DNA from: Robiginitomaculum sp.
GTDB lineage: Bacteria; Pseudomonadota; Alphaproteobacteria; Caulobacterales; Maricaulaceae
Reading direction: 5' to 3'
NCBI GenBank assembly: GCA_016765255.1
Contig: JAESQI010000268.1
Span: 1-9,335 of the forward strand
Length of the DNA stretch: 9,335 bases
Shown here one piece after another: positions 1 to 6,983 of the stretch (the stretch's first letter is position 1; every line of letters begins with the position of its first letter). The notes beneath the pieces were generated by a model. It saw only the letters and a list, made by a program, of their open reading frames with translations. It made no database searches and was not told where the DNA came from. The position numbers were made by a program, and so were the translations under genes.

Positions 1-138
1 GTTGGTTTGTTGTAGATTACCCTAGGGCACCTTCTAAAACTGCCGCCTAGAGGTGAGCTAAAATAGCAATGCGAGGGTGACGAGCAATAAAGATGACCTA
101 AACCAAAGTTGACATAAAAGATATAATTCGCTTACTGT
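1..138. other. Left-edge non-coding stretch, no supported gene
   Basis: No convincing coding region on either strand. On the minus strand a short reading ends in SSLLLVTLALLF and a TAG at 58-60. It faintly recalls the hydrophobic C-terminal end of IS5-family transposases, and CTAGGGCACCTTCTAAAA at 22-39 could be a decayed IS end. Both readings are speculative. A TTGACA (109-114) and a TATAAT (122-127) occur here but lie only 7 bp apart, so they do not form a normal promoter. Confidence 0.3.
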
Positions 139-162
139 CACCGTAATTTACACCGTAATTTA
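139..162. repeat. 12-bp perfect tandem duplication
   Basis: CACCGTAATTTA occurs twice head to tail (139-150 and 151-162). The second copy supplies the stop codon that ends the transposase fragment on the minus strand, so the duplication sits exactly at the breakpoint of the decayed insertion sequence. It may be a scar of the deletion or rearrangement that removed the rest of the element. Confidence 0.75.
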
Positions 163-315
163 AAGTGTTTTGTGAGGGCCGTATTCACGTGGGGCATCAC
201 GCCATTGAAGGCCGCGTTTGAGCACGTGGATAATGCCGCTGATCACCCGTAAATCATCAACACGTGGCACGCCTTGAGGTAAGGGAAAATAAGGCTCAAT
301 ACTTGCCAAATGTGA
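160..315 (-). pseudogene. IS5-family transposase, N-terminal fragment
   Basis: The minus strand encodes about 51 residues typical of the N-terminal region of IS5-family transposases: SHLASIEPYFP, PRVDD.RVISGIIHV, GLQWRDAPREYGPHKTL. In intact members the HKTL block is followed by YNRF and a DDE catalytic domain of about 200 further residues; here a TAA comes immediately after HKTL. No methionine or ribosome binding site suits the family start. The open frame upstream of the serine near 315 only reads out of frame through the neighbouring flavoprotein gene and shows no transposase similarity. None of the catalytic acidic residues remain, so the fragment cannot transpose. It lies just downstream of the minus-strand operon and marks an old insertion. 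The family assignment is from remembered motifs; the exact IS name is unknown. Confidence 0.82.
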
Positions 316-335
316 ATCCTTAAAACTAATAGGTC

Positions 336-350
336 CTGAGCCTAGCTCAG
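336..350 (-). terminator. Small hairpin over the stop codon, possible weak terminator
   Basis: CTGAGC (336-341) and GCTCAG (345-350) are perfect inverted repeats with a 3-nt loop that is the TAG stop codon of the flavoprotein gene (342-344). In the minus direction a T-rich run (TTAGTTTT) starts about 6 nt beyond the stem. A six-pair stem with a broken T-run is marginal for intrinsic termination, but no better candidate is visible downstream of the operon within the window. Confidence 0.3.
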
Positions 351-2189
351 TATCTCTTTGATCGCACGGTGAGCCTGTGTAATGGCAGCACCGGTGTCTG
401 CCTGCGCGCCCGCGTCTGAATTGGCAATATGGATATTGCCAAATGGCTGACGACCAATCACCCAAGGCTTCGCGCTTTCAGTCGGCCAATCAGGTTCCCA
501 TAGGAAACTAGCGTTATAAGCATACCCATGTGGCCAGCGGTTAACCGTAATGGCACTAATGTCTTTGTCGGCATCAAATCCAGTACTGCCCAATGCTTGA
601 TTGAGCTGGGTCTTAACATGGTTTTCGAATGTCTCAAATGATGTGGATAAAATACGATTTCGCCCGACGCGCCATTGATCCGAACCTTGTACATCTGGAA
701 CCCAAGGAACATGGCACATATGTAAAACCATAGGGTCATTTGGGTTTTTTGGGCCTTTATAATCACCAATTGAAACTGGATATTCCAGTTCAACTTGTTT
801 GAAAAAACCGCCCGTATAAAAAACAAAATCCGTTTTCAATTCTACGAAGGCCTTCCAATTTGGCACCAATACTTTTGTATAAACAAGCGGGATTTTTACC
901 CCGTATGCAAGGCCTTCTTTTTGGCTCTCGGACATTTCAGTACATAAGTACGGAATGGCCATATTATAACATGCCAACACGCATTTTTTCGCGCTAACTT
1001 TATAGGGTTTACCCTTGTTCACATAAGTAATACTTACGGATTTTTGATCAGCTGAATTAACCACATGCACGGCTGTACTGTTGAGTCTGATATTAAGACT
1101 GCGCCCTTTTTTGTCCAATTGGCTGTAATTAAGCCGCGCCGTTACAGAATCTTCCATAGTGGAGCCAGGCAGGGCTTCGGGAATAAGTGCGCGCACAATC
1201 AACCGTGCTACAGAGGCATTACCGTCCGGGAAATGAAATATATACGGTTCGTCATTACGGTAAGTAGTGCGCTTTAATGTGTGCTTCACACCTGGCATGC
1301 CGCCGTCATAAGACTGAATCTGTGTTGTCGGAATTTCATCTATACCAATACACCAAAAACTCATTCCCCAGCGTTTATAAATATTGATAACGGCTTCGTC
1401 GACTTTGCAATAATCGCGCAGGAAAGTTTCGTAGCTAGTTTTTTCCAGAATGGCGTACTTTTCGTCAAATGTTTTACCGGGCATATAGTCAACTTCTTCG
1501 GAGTGCACACGGATAAAATCTTGTTTTGCCTGCTCGCTCAACGGACACTCAGACGCAAACTCGGCCCATGTTTTTTTACCGTAGCCAGTGACCAATTTAT
1601 CTTCTCCAAAAGTCTCTTTGTCAAAGAAAACTGCCTTACCTAAATCGTGCGAGGTGTAAAGTTCTTGGTCATAATACTTATAAAATCTTTCCGTCTTAAT
1701 GCCTATATCTTTGATCAGGCCGATGGCTTCTGGGGTATAATGAGAAGGCGTATCGATTGATTCCGTACCCCCGTAACCGATACGGGTTTCGCCGTTTATT
1801 TCAAACTCATTACGCTTTGCATGGCCGCCAAAATCATCATGATTATCAAGGATCAGAATGCGGGCATTTGGATTTTCTTTCTTGTAAAAATACGCTGCCG
1901 ATAGCCCGCTGATCCCGCCACCGACCACGACCAAATCATAATCCTCACTGGATGCCGAGGTCTTCCATTCTTTCCCGGTTACTTTTGCATGCATGGTTTC
2001 CCATGATCCATCATGACTGCCGCGTAAGCCGGTTTTTTCGGGAGGGTAATAATCTGTGCCCAAAGCAAATTCATAAGGTGTTGGTGCACACGCATTTAAC
2101 AGAGGCGCTAAAGCCACTGCCCCGATGGCTATCTGGCTACCGTTTAAGAAATCCCGCCGCGACATTTTCTGTGCTACTTTCTTTTTCAT
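342..2189 (-). CDS. Tat-exported FAD amine dehydrogenase, spermidine dehydrogenase-like
   Basis: Predicted periplasmic flavoprotein of 615 residues, close to the roughly 620 of Pseudomonas spermidine dehydrogenase SpdH, which cleaves spermidine to 1,3-diaminopropane and 4-aminobutanal. Residues 10-15 (SRRDFL) form a twin-arginine motif, followed by a hydrophobic stretch to about 30. LNAC ending at Cys34 resembles a lipobox, so a Tat lipoprotein is possible. The Rossmann dinucleotide motif is G90-x-G92-x-x-G95, with a ribose-binding acidic residue near D115 and the characteristic NHDDFGGHAKRNEF block (116-129). The C-terminal FAD motif is GNIHIANSDAG.A.TGAA (584-602). The ATG at 2189 is chosen because GGAG lies 6 nt upstream (2196-2199); Met9 lacks a ribosome binding site. 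It is the last gene of the probable three-gene operon, 44 bp after the transporter. The amine dehydrogenase/oxidase family is clear; spermidine as the actual substrate is inferred. Confidence 0.85.
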   Translation of the reverse strand: MKKKVAQKMSRRDFLNGSQIAIGAVALAPLLNACAPTPYEFALGTDYYPPEKTGLRGSHDGSWETMHAKVTGKEWKTSASSEDYDLVVVGGGISGLSAAYFYKKENPNARILILDNHDDFGGHAKRNEFEINGETRIGYGGTESIDTPSHYTPEAIGLIKDIGIKTERFYKYYDQELYTSHDLGKAVFFDKETFGEDKLVTGYGKKTWAEFASECPLSEQAKQDFIRVHSEEVDYMPGKTFDEKYAILEKTSYETFLRDYCKVDEAVINIYKRWGMSFWCIGIDEIPTTQIQSYDGGMPGVKHTLKRTTYRNDEPYIFHFPDGNASVARLIVRALIPEALPGSTMEDSVTARLNYSQLDKKGRSLNIRLNSTAVHVVNSADQKSVSITYVNKGKPYKVSAKKCVLACYNMAIPYLCTEMSESQKEGLAYGVKIPLVYTKVLVPNWKAFVELKTDFVFYTGGFFKQVELEYPVSIGDYKGPKNPNDPMVLHMCHVPWVPDVQGSDQWRVGRNRILSTSFETFENHVKTQLNQALGSTGFDADKDISAITVNRWPHGYAYNASFLWEPDWPTESAKPWVIGRQPFGNIHIANSDAGAQADTGAAITQAHRAIKEILS

Positions 2190-2233
2190 TATTATCTCCG
2201 TTTTTCAATTACGCTTTTTAATATACTTTTTCA

Positions 2234-3607
2234 CTAAAGCAGAAATATGCCGAGTAGAATGAGGACGCAGGCAAGAGGGGTTAGATATTTCATAGAAAAA
2301 GACCAAAGTTTATAGCCTAAATCCGTTTCCTTATACCCAAATTGGGTCAGCAATATTTTGCGTGACAAAGTCCAGCCTAAAAACAAAGATATAAGCAATA
2401 CATTCAGTGGCAGAAGAATGGTTGCGACAAGAAAGTCCAGTGTTTGGAATATGTTTTTATCTTTCAAAATAGATATGAACCCTAGAGGTCTTTCATCTTG
2501 TAAAATATTAAAAGAAAGCGCGGCAAGCGTACTTAAAAACCAGCAAAAGAGGGAAACAATAATAATCGCCTTTTTACGCGAATATCCCTTATTTTCAAAT
2601 ACGGACACAATGGGTGCGATTAAGCTTAGGCCTGTTGTGAATGCTGCGAAAAACAACAAAACAAAGAACAAAACGCCAATAATAATGCCGCCGGTCATTT
2701 GCCCAAAAACCACAGGTAGGGATACAAAAATAAGCCCTGCCCCCTCACTCGGCGTGAGGCCATATTGAAAAACGATCGGGAAAATAGTCAATCCCGCAAG
2801 CAGCGCCACAAACGTATCTGCGCCCGCAATGATGCCAGCCGTTTTTGCGATATTAATTTTTTCAGGAAGGTACGCCCCATATGTCATCAATGCACCCGAC
2901 CCAATCGCCAGTGAGAACAATGCTTGGCCAAGAGCTGCAATAATAACTTCAGATGTGATTTTGGAAAAATCCGGGAAAAACAAAAACTCTACCGCTTTGC
3001 CAACATCGCCCGTAACCATGGCGTAAATCGACATAAATATCAAAATAGCAAATAATGCTGGCATTATAATTTTTACACTTGTTTCCAGTCCGCGTTTCAA
3101 ACCTAGCCCAACAACAACACCGACAGCAATTAAGAAGCCCGTATTAAGTAACAACATATAGCCCCATGAATTTTGCAGAACGGAAAAATACTCGGTCGAA
3201 TCTGCGCCTGATATGTTGTTAAAATTCCCCATCAACATTTTAATTGTATAATCCATCACCCAGCCGGTCACGACCGCATAAAACCCCATTGTTACAAGGG
3301 GCAGGCTTACGCTAAACCAACCAATGCTTCGCCAGAACGGGCTGTGACCATCAGACGTTAATATCTTCATGGTTTCAACAGGGCTTTTGCGTCCATGACG
3401 GCCAAGGGCCAATTCACCCATTATCAAAGGGATCCCCAAAATGATAACAAAGGCGATATATATGAGAACAAAGGCGCCGCCCCCTGATTGTCCGGCAAGG
3501 TAGGGAAACCGCCAAATATTACCAAGTCCAACAGCCGCGCCGACAGCAGCAATAATAAAAGTATATTCAGACGACCAACGTTGCCCGCTTCCTTTTGGCT
3601 GTTTCAT
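2234..3607 (-). CDS. Sodium-dependent symporter, NSS/SNF (LeuT-fold) family
   Basis: Inner-membrane Na+-coupled importer of 457 residues. The family signature is unmistakable: AAVGLGNIWRFPYLAGQSGGGAF (split here as AAVGLGNIWRFPY, 20-36, then SGGGAF, 41-46) forms the unwound first membrane helix that binds substrate and sodium, and GIPL.MGELALGRHGR (58-73) follows as in LeuT. FSLAIGSGALMTYGAYLP (231-248) matches helix 6, the other unwound binding segment. About eleven to twelve hydrophobic helices can be counted, ending with one at 440-457. Characterised bacterial members import hydrophobic or aromatic amino acids, but specificity cannot be read from sequence. The start at 3607 has AGGGGA about 10 nt upstream. 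It sits between the kinase/phospho-lyase fusion (64 bp upstream) and the flavoprotein (44 bp downstream), suggesting that it imports the amino compound they process. Family call is very secure; substrate unknown. Confidence 0.95.
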   Translation of the reverse strand: MKQPKGSGQRWSSEYTFIIAAVGAAVGLGNIWRFPYLAGQSGGGAFVLIYIAFVIILGIPLIMGELALGRHGRKSPVETMKILTSDGHSPFWRSIGWFSVSLPLVTMGFYAVVTGWVMDYTIKMLMGNFNNISGADSTEYFSVLQNSWGYMLLLNTGFLIAVGVVVGLGLKRGLETSVKIIMPALFAILIFMSIYAMVTGDVGKAVEFLFFPDFSKITSEVIIAALGQALFSLAIGSGALMTYGAYLPEKINIAKTAGIIAGADTFVALLAGLTIFPIVFQYGLTPSEGAGLIFVSLPVVFGQMTGGIIIGVLFFVLLFFAAFTTGLSLIAPIVSVFENKGYSRKKAIIIVSLFCWFLSTLAALSFNILQDERPLGFISILKDKNIFQTLDFLVATILLPLNVLLISLFLGWTLSRKILLTQFGYKETDLGYKLWSFSMKYLTPLACVLILLGIFLL

Positions 3608-3671
3608 GATTTTACTTCCCCTAATTTTATTTGCCCATTCTTCTTGCGAAAATATTTGATAATATTTGTTA

Positions 3672-6600
3672 TTATTCCAATAACGCGCCAGCTTCGGTTA
3701 AAATTAAATCCATAGTTTCAAGGATCATATTGATATCGATTTCTTGAATGGTCAGAGGCGGGCGTACTTTCAACACATTGTTTTTGGGCCCTTCTGTACC
3801 GATTAAAATACGGTGTTCGTACATCCGGTTTTTAATATATTCAGCAATGCGGCCACTCGGTTCGCGCGTCAGGCTGTCTTTGACAATATCCACACCAATA
3901 AACAGCCCAAAGCCGCGCACATCGCCAACAATATCATGCTTTGCCTGCAGCGCCCGTAAACCGTCCAGAAGTATGTCGCCCATACGTTTAGCATTTTGCA
4001 TCAAATTTTCATCGTCGACAATATCCAAAACCTCTTTGCCAATCAGGCATGATAAGGTTGATCCGCCAAATGTAGAAAAGAACTCAGGCCCCTGCGCAAA
4101 ACTATTGGCAATCTCTCTGGTTGTTACCAAGACACCAATCGGATGCCCATTGCCGATGGGCTTGCCCAGCACAACAATGTCGGGCACAACTTTTTGCTGT
4201 TCAAATCCGAAATAATAATCGCCGAGCCGCCCTAACCCTGTCTGAACTTCGTCGGCTATACATACCCCCCCTGCTGCGCGAATACGCTTGTAGACATCCT
4301 TAAGGTAACCGTCCGGCGGAATAATTTGCCCGCCGACACTTGGGAAGGTTTCAGCGATAAAGCCCGCCAGCTTTCCGCCCCGCGCTTCAATCGCGATAAG
4401 AACATCATCAATGAGAGCCGCGTATTTTTGAGCGCAATCTGGATCATCCTCGCGAAATTGGCCACGGTATGTATCTGCAACATCAACAAGATGTACCCAG
4501 TCCACTTTACCGGGGCCACCCTCAGCGTTAAATTTATAAGCAGAAATATCAATCGCGCCCGTGGTGTTGCCGTGATAGCCGTGGTCGGGAACAATCATAT
4601 CCTTGCCGCCCGTATGGGCGCGAGATAGGCGTAAGGCTAGCTCATTGGCTTCGGTACCAGAGTTGACAAAGAAACAGACCGACAAGGATTTAGGCAGCTT
4701 GGATAATATTTTTTCCGCAAAGGCGTTTTGTGCAGGATGCAAATACCGTGTATTTGTGTTGATCAGTTTTAACTGCTCGCTTGCAACGGCTTGGATGCGC
4801 GGATGGCTATGCCCGACATGGGGCACATTATTATAGCTATCCAGAAAGGGCCGCCCCCATTCATCAAAAAGATAGTGCTTCCAGCCGCGCAAAAACATTG
4901 CGGGCTCATCATAACTCAAGGAAAGGTTTGCGGAAAAATCCGATTTTCTTTTTTTTAAAATATCAGCCCTTACGGGGGGCGTATAAGTGGTTTTAGAATT
5001 TGGCAAATTAAGCAAAGCAGCAGGATTAGGAAATATTTCCCGCCATAAATAAAAGTCGTCGGGATCAGCAGCGCCTGGCCAGTCCTGTTCTATCCCGCCG
5101 AGCGTTAAGGCCATCTGCAAATGTAAGTGCGGGCTCCAGCCACCGTTTTGGTTCGAAGTGCCGATATTAGCTATTTTTTGCCCAAATTTAAGTTGGCCGC
5201 CTATATTTAAATGCTGAAAAGATGCCGGGTCGAGATGACCGTATAGCGTAAAAAACGTATGCCCCTCTGGCGTTTCGTGTTGCAGGATCACAACACCCCC
5301 ATAATCCAAATTGCCAGCGCGCGTTTCAACACTAATAACCTTTGCTTGCAACGGCGCACAAACATCTGTTCCGGCCTGTATGAAAACATCAATGCCCAAA
5401 TGAATGGTTCGACGATTGCCTGCTTTCCAGTCGCTTTGAAAAAATGCGGCGTCCGTATAAACCAACCGTGGTTCTCCGTAATAACCAAGAGACGGGCTTT
5501 CACTCGTGCTGCCAAATAGCGTCGCTTCGTATTTTTGGATTGCATTCGGGTTAAGCGGTATGCTGGTTTCAACCGACGCGTTAATCATGGGTGCATTCGT
5601 CATATCTTGACCCAAAATTGGGGAAAAATGCCCGCGCTGCTGATCAATCCAGTCCAGCGTAGATTTTGCTGTGTCTGTTAGTGGCAACCCGCACACCACA
5701 CGTAAGCGAGCGTTGATCAGGTCTTTTAGGAAGGGCAACTGCATGTTTTCATCTTCCAAAAAACCCCATGCAGGTTTTTGTGAAATAAGAATATAGGGAT
5801 CAGCAGGGTTGTCTTTTGACATCAGTGTGGAATTCACAACGCTGACCGCTAACCGCATTCTAAGCAATGGCCAAATCATGTCAATTTCACTGGCCGTTAA
5901 AGGGTTTTCGGCGTGATAACCTGATATGAGTGCTGTCAGTGCTTTAATAGGATTGTTATGCCCGAGCACGATATAAGCACACGCAATAGTAAGGTCACAT
6001 ATACGCGGCCCAAAGCACATATCTCCAAGATCAATGATACCGCTCAATTTTGGCGCAGAATATAGCCCCCCATTTGCGAGTATATTATAATCATTAATAT
6101 CATTGTGAATTGCCTGTTTGGGCAGTTGATCAAGCACGGGTTTAATCGCCCTGTAATCTGTGATAATTTCATCAAGTATAGCGTGGCGGGTCGGATCTTC
6201 AACAACACTAACATTTTCGGCAATCCAAAGCGCTTCGCACAAATCCCATTTAAATTGGCGTTCTAGTTTTGGATGTTGGAATGATTTCAGGGCAATGTCT
6301 ATTTGCCCAACGGCTTGTCCGATTTGGCAGATCAAGTCATCCGATTTTCTAACAAAATCTGCATATACTTTGCCGTCAAGCTCCTCCAGAACCCATACAA
6401 TTCGGTCATGCCCTTCTTGGTCAGGAATTATGGAATAGTTTTGCCCAGCTAGCGTTTTAAGGATTTCTGGTACGGGAACACTTGGCGCATATTCGCGAAT
6501 ATGCATAATGGCACGGCACTGCATATCAACAAATGAAGCAATGCAATTCGGACGCATGACTTTGACAATACAATTCGTCGAACCTCGCCCCAAAAAATTT

Positions 6601-6683
6601 AGGTCGTACTCACCGCCAAGTTTGGACAAAGTGATATCAATGCCCCAGGCCGCTCCAACTACCTTCTGCCAATATGTGTTCAT
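3672..6683 (-). CDS. Trifunctional fusion: APH-like kinase, M23-like domain, class-III PLP phospho-lyase/aminotransferase
   Basis: Cytoplasmic protein of 1003 residues without signal peptide. Residues ~25-350 are an aminoglycoside-phosphotransferase/homoserine-kinase-II-like kinase with Brenner motif H193-N-D195....N200 and metal-binding IDLGD (D218). Residues ~400-545 are an M23 (LytM-type) fold with all expected metal and catalytic histidines: H428-x-x-x-D432, H483 (YGHLD), H519-x-H521. Residues ~585-1003 are a class-III PLP enzyme with NSGTEAN (674-680), YHGNT (703-707), ADEVQTG (810-816) and Schiff-base lysine K841 in GKPIGNGHP. The last domain closely follows vertebrate AGXT2L1/ETNPPL and AGXT2L2/PHYKPL (GGQIIPPDGYL, TFGG, DVRGFGLFIGVD), which split phosphoethanolamine or phosphohydroxylysine into ammonia, phosphate and an aldehyde. 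Bacterial fusions of such lyases to a kinase are known, implying phosphorylation of an amino alcohol followed by elimination. The ATG at 6683 has GGAA 8 nt upstream. It ends in tandem stops TAATAA. First gene of the probable operon; exact substrate and the role of the M23 domain unknown. Confidence 0.93.
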   Translation of the reverse strand: MNTYWQKVVGAAWGIDITLSKLGGEYDLNFLGRGSTNCIVKVMRPNCIASFVDMQCRAIMHIREYAPSVPVPEILKTLAGQNYSIIPDQEGHDRIVWVLEELDGKVYADFVRKSDDLICQIGQAVGQIDIALKSFQHPKLERQFKWDLCEALWIAENVSVVEDPTRHAILDEIITDYRAIKPVLDQLPKQAIHNDINDYNILANGGLYSAPKLSGIIDLGDMCFGPRICDLTIACAYIVLGHNNPIKALTALISGYHAENPLTASEIDMIWPLLRMRLAVSVVNSTLMSKDNPADPYILISQKPAWGFLEDENMQLPFLKDLINARLRVVCGLPLTDTAKSTLDWIDQQRGHFSPILGQDMTNAPMINASVETSIPLNPNAIQKYEATLFGSTSESPSLGYYGEPRLVYTDAAFFQSDWKAGNRRTIHLGIDVFIQAGTDVCAPLQAKVISVETRAGNLDYGGVVILQHETPEGHTFFTLYGHLDPASFQHLNIGGQLKFGQKIANIGTSNQNGGWSPHLHLQMALTLGGIEQDWPGAADPDDFYLWREIFPNPAALLNLPNSKTTYTPPVRADILKKRKSDFSANLSLSYDEPAMFLRGWKHYLFDEWGRPFLDSYNNVPHVGHSHPRIQAVASEQLKLINTNTRYLHPAQNAFAEKILSKLPKSLSVCFFVNSGTEANELALRLSRAHTGGKDMIVPDHGYHGNTTGAIDISAYKFNAEGGPGKVDWVHLVDVADTYRGQFREDDPDCAQKYAALIDDVLIAIEARGGKLAGFIAETFPSVGGQIIPPDGYLKDVYKRIRAAGGVCIADEVQTGLGRLGDYYFGFEQQKVVPDIVVLGKPIGNGHPIGVLVTTREIANSFAQGPEFFSTFGGSTLSCLIGKEVLDIVDDENLMQNAKRMGDILLDGLRALQAKHDIVGDVRGFGLFIGVDIVKDSLTREPSGRIAEYIKNRMYEHRILIGTEGPKNNVLKVRPPLTIQEIDINMILETMDLILTEAGALLE

Positions 6684-6734
6684 ACATTATTTCCACGTAG
6701 AAGGTAAAATGCCACCAAAAATCAAACCTATTAG

Positions 6735-6763
6735 TTCACGGTACAAAATACGTGAATAGTCAA
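6735..6763 (-). promoter_or_regulatory. Operator-like dyad next to a -35-like box upstream of the minus operon
   Basis: TTCACG (6735-6740) and CGTGAA (6751-6756) are perfect inverted arms 10 bp apart; imperfect outer arms CTATT (6728-6732) and AATAG (6755-6759) extend the symmetry. In the minus direction TTGACT (6763-6758) resembles a sigma-70 -35 box. No good -10 lies at 17 bp; the best, TAATAG, is 24 bp away. The site is 52 bp or more before the fusion gene start, where a regulator controlling the operon would be expected. Promoter placement is uncertain; the dyad itself is plain. Confidence 0.4.
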
Positions 6764-6803
6764 CAATTAAATAATACATTTAATGAAGGTATAAGGTATC
6801 TAC

Positions 6804-6838
6804 AAATCCAGGGGCACTTCAAAATCTAGGGGCACATC
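6804..6838. repeat. Imperfect 18-bp direct repeat in the divergent intergenic region
   Basis: AAATCCAGGGGCACTTC (6804-6820) recurs as AAATCTAGGGGCACATC (6822-6838), 15 of 17 positions identical at an 18-bp period, i.e. under two helical turns. It could be a paired protein-binding site for either divergent transcript. The core AGGGGCAC also resembles CTAGGGCACCTTC at 22-34 near the transposase remnant, so remnants of IS ends are an alternative reading. Confidence 0.6.
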
Positions 6839-6848
6839 ATTAAGGCCC

Positions 6849-6876
6849 AAATATAGGTGCAATTATTCCTATATTT
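6849..6876. promoter_or_regulatory. Perfect 9-bp dyad, candidate operator
   Basis: AAATATAGG (6849-6857) and CCTATATTT (6868-6876) are exact reverse complements separated by 10 bp (TGCAATTATT). The AT-rich arms, the spacing of 19 bp between equivalent arm positions and the location between two divergent genes suit a dimeric regulator bound on one DNA face. There is no T-run on either side, so an intrinsic terminator is unlikely. No regulator gene is present in the window. Confidence 0.5.
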
Positions 6877-6906
6877 CATTGCGCACTGAAAAAGGTTTTT
6901 ACTCTC

Positions 6907-6912
6907 TATAAA
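6907..6912 (+). promoter_or_regulatory. Possible -10 box for the GNAT gene
   Basis: TATAAA lies 71 bp before the acyltransferase start. The position 17 bp upstream (CACTGA) is a poor -35 box, while TTGCGC is 22 bp away. A second candidate, TAAACT near 6953, also lacks a good -35. The true promoter may need an activator, perhaps at the dyad just upstream. Confidence 0.2.
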
Positions 6913-6983
6913 CCATAGTGTTACAGTGATTTTTAATCCGCTATTGCTAGTGTAAACTCTTATAGTTTTGTGAGAATTAAGAT

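Noticed and set aside
45..115. Possible C-terminal end of the IS5 transposase (SSLLLVTLALLF then TAG)
   Set aside because: The similarity is too short and hydrophobic to support a call without comparison to an intact element.
109..127. TTGACA followed by TATAAT, consensus promoter hexamers
   Set aside because: The two boxes are separated by only 7 bp instead of about 17, and no plausible gene follows on the plus strand.
316..465. N-terminal 50 residues of the open frame containing the transposase fragment
   Set aside because: This part reads the C-terminal coding region of the flavoprotein in another frame and has no transposase similarity.
3620..3671. CAAATATT direct repeat and AT-rich stretch between the fusion and transporter genes as an internal promoter
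   Set aside because: No -35/-10 pair with acceptable spacing was found; short AT-rich repeats are expected by chance here.
4256..4594. 112-residue open frame on the minus strand inside the PLP domain
   Set aside because: Out-of-frame shadow of the 1003-residue fusion gene with low-complexity, family-free sequence.
5040..5490. Reading the M23 domain as a cell-wall hydrolase
   Set aside because: No signal peptide or export route, and it is embedded between two cytoplasmic metabolic domains.
6000..6683. Reading the N-terminal kinase domain as an aminoglycoside resistance gene
   Set aside because: It is fused to a PLP enzyme and resembles the homoserine/hydroxylysine kinase branch of the fold; nothing suggests drug modification.
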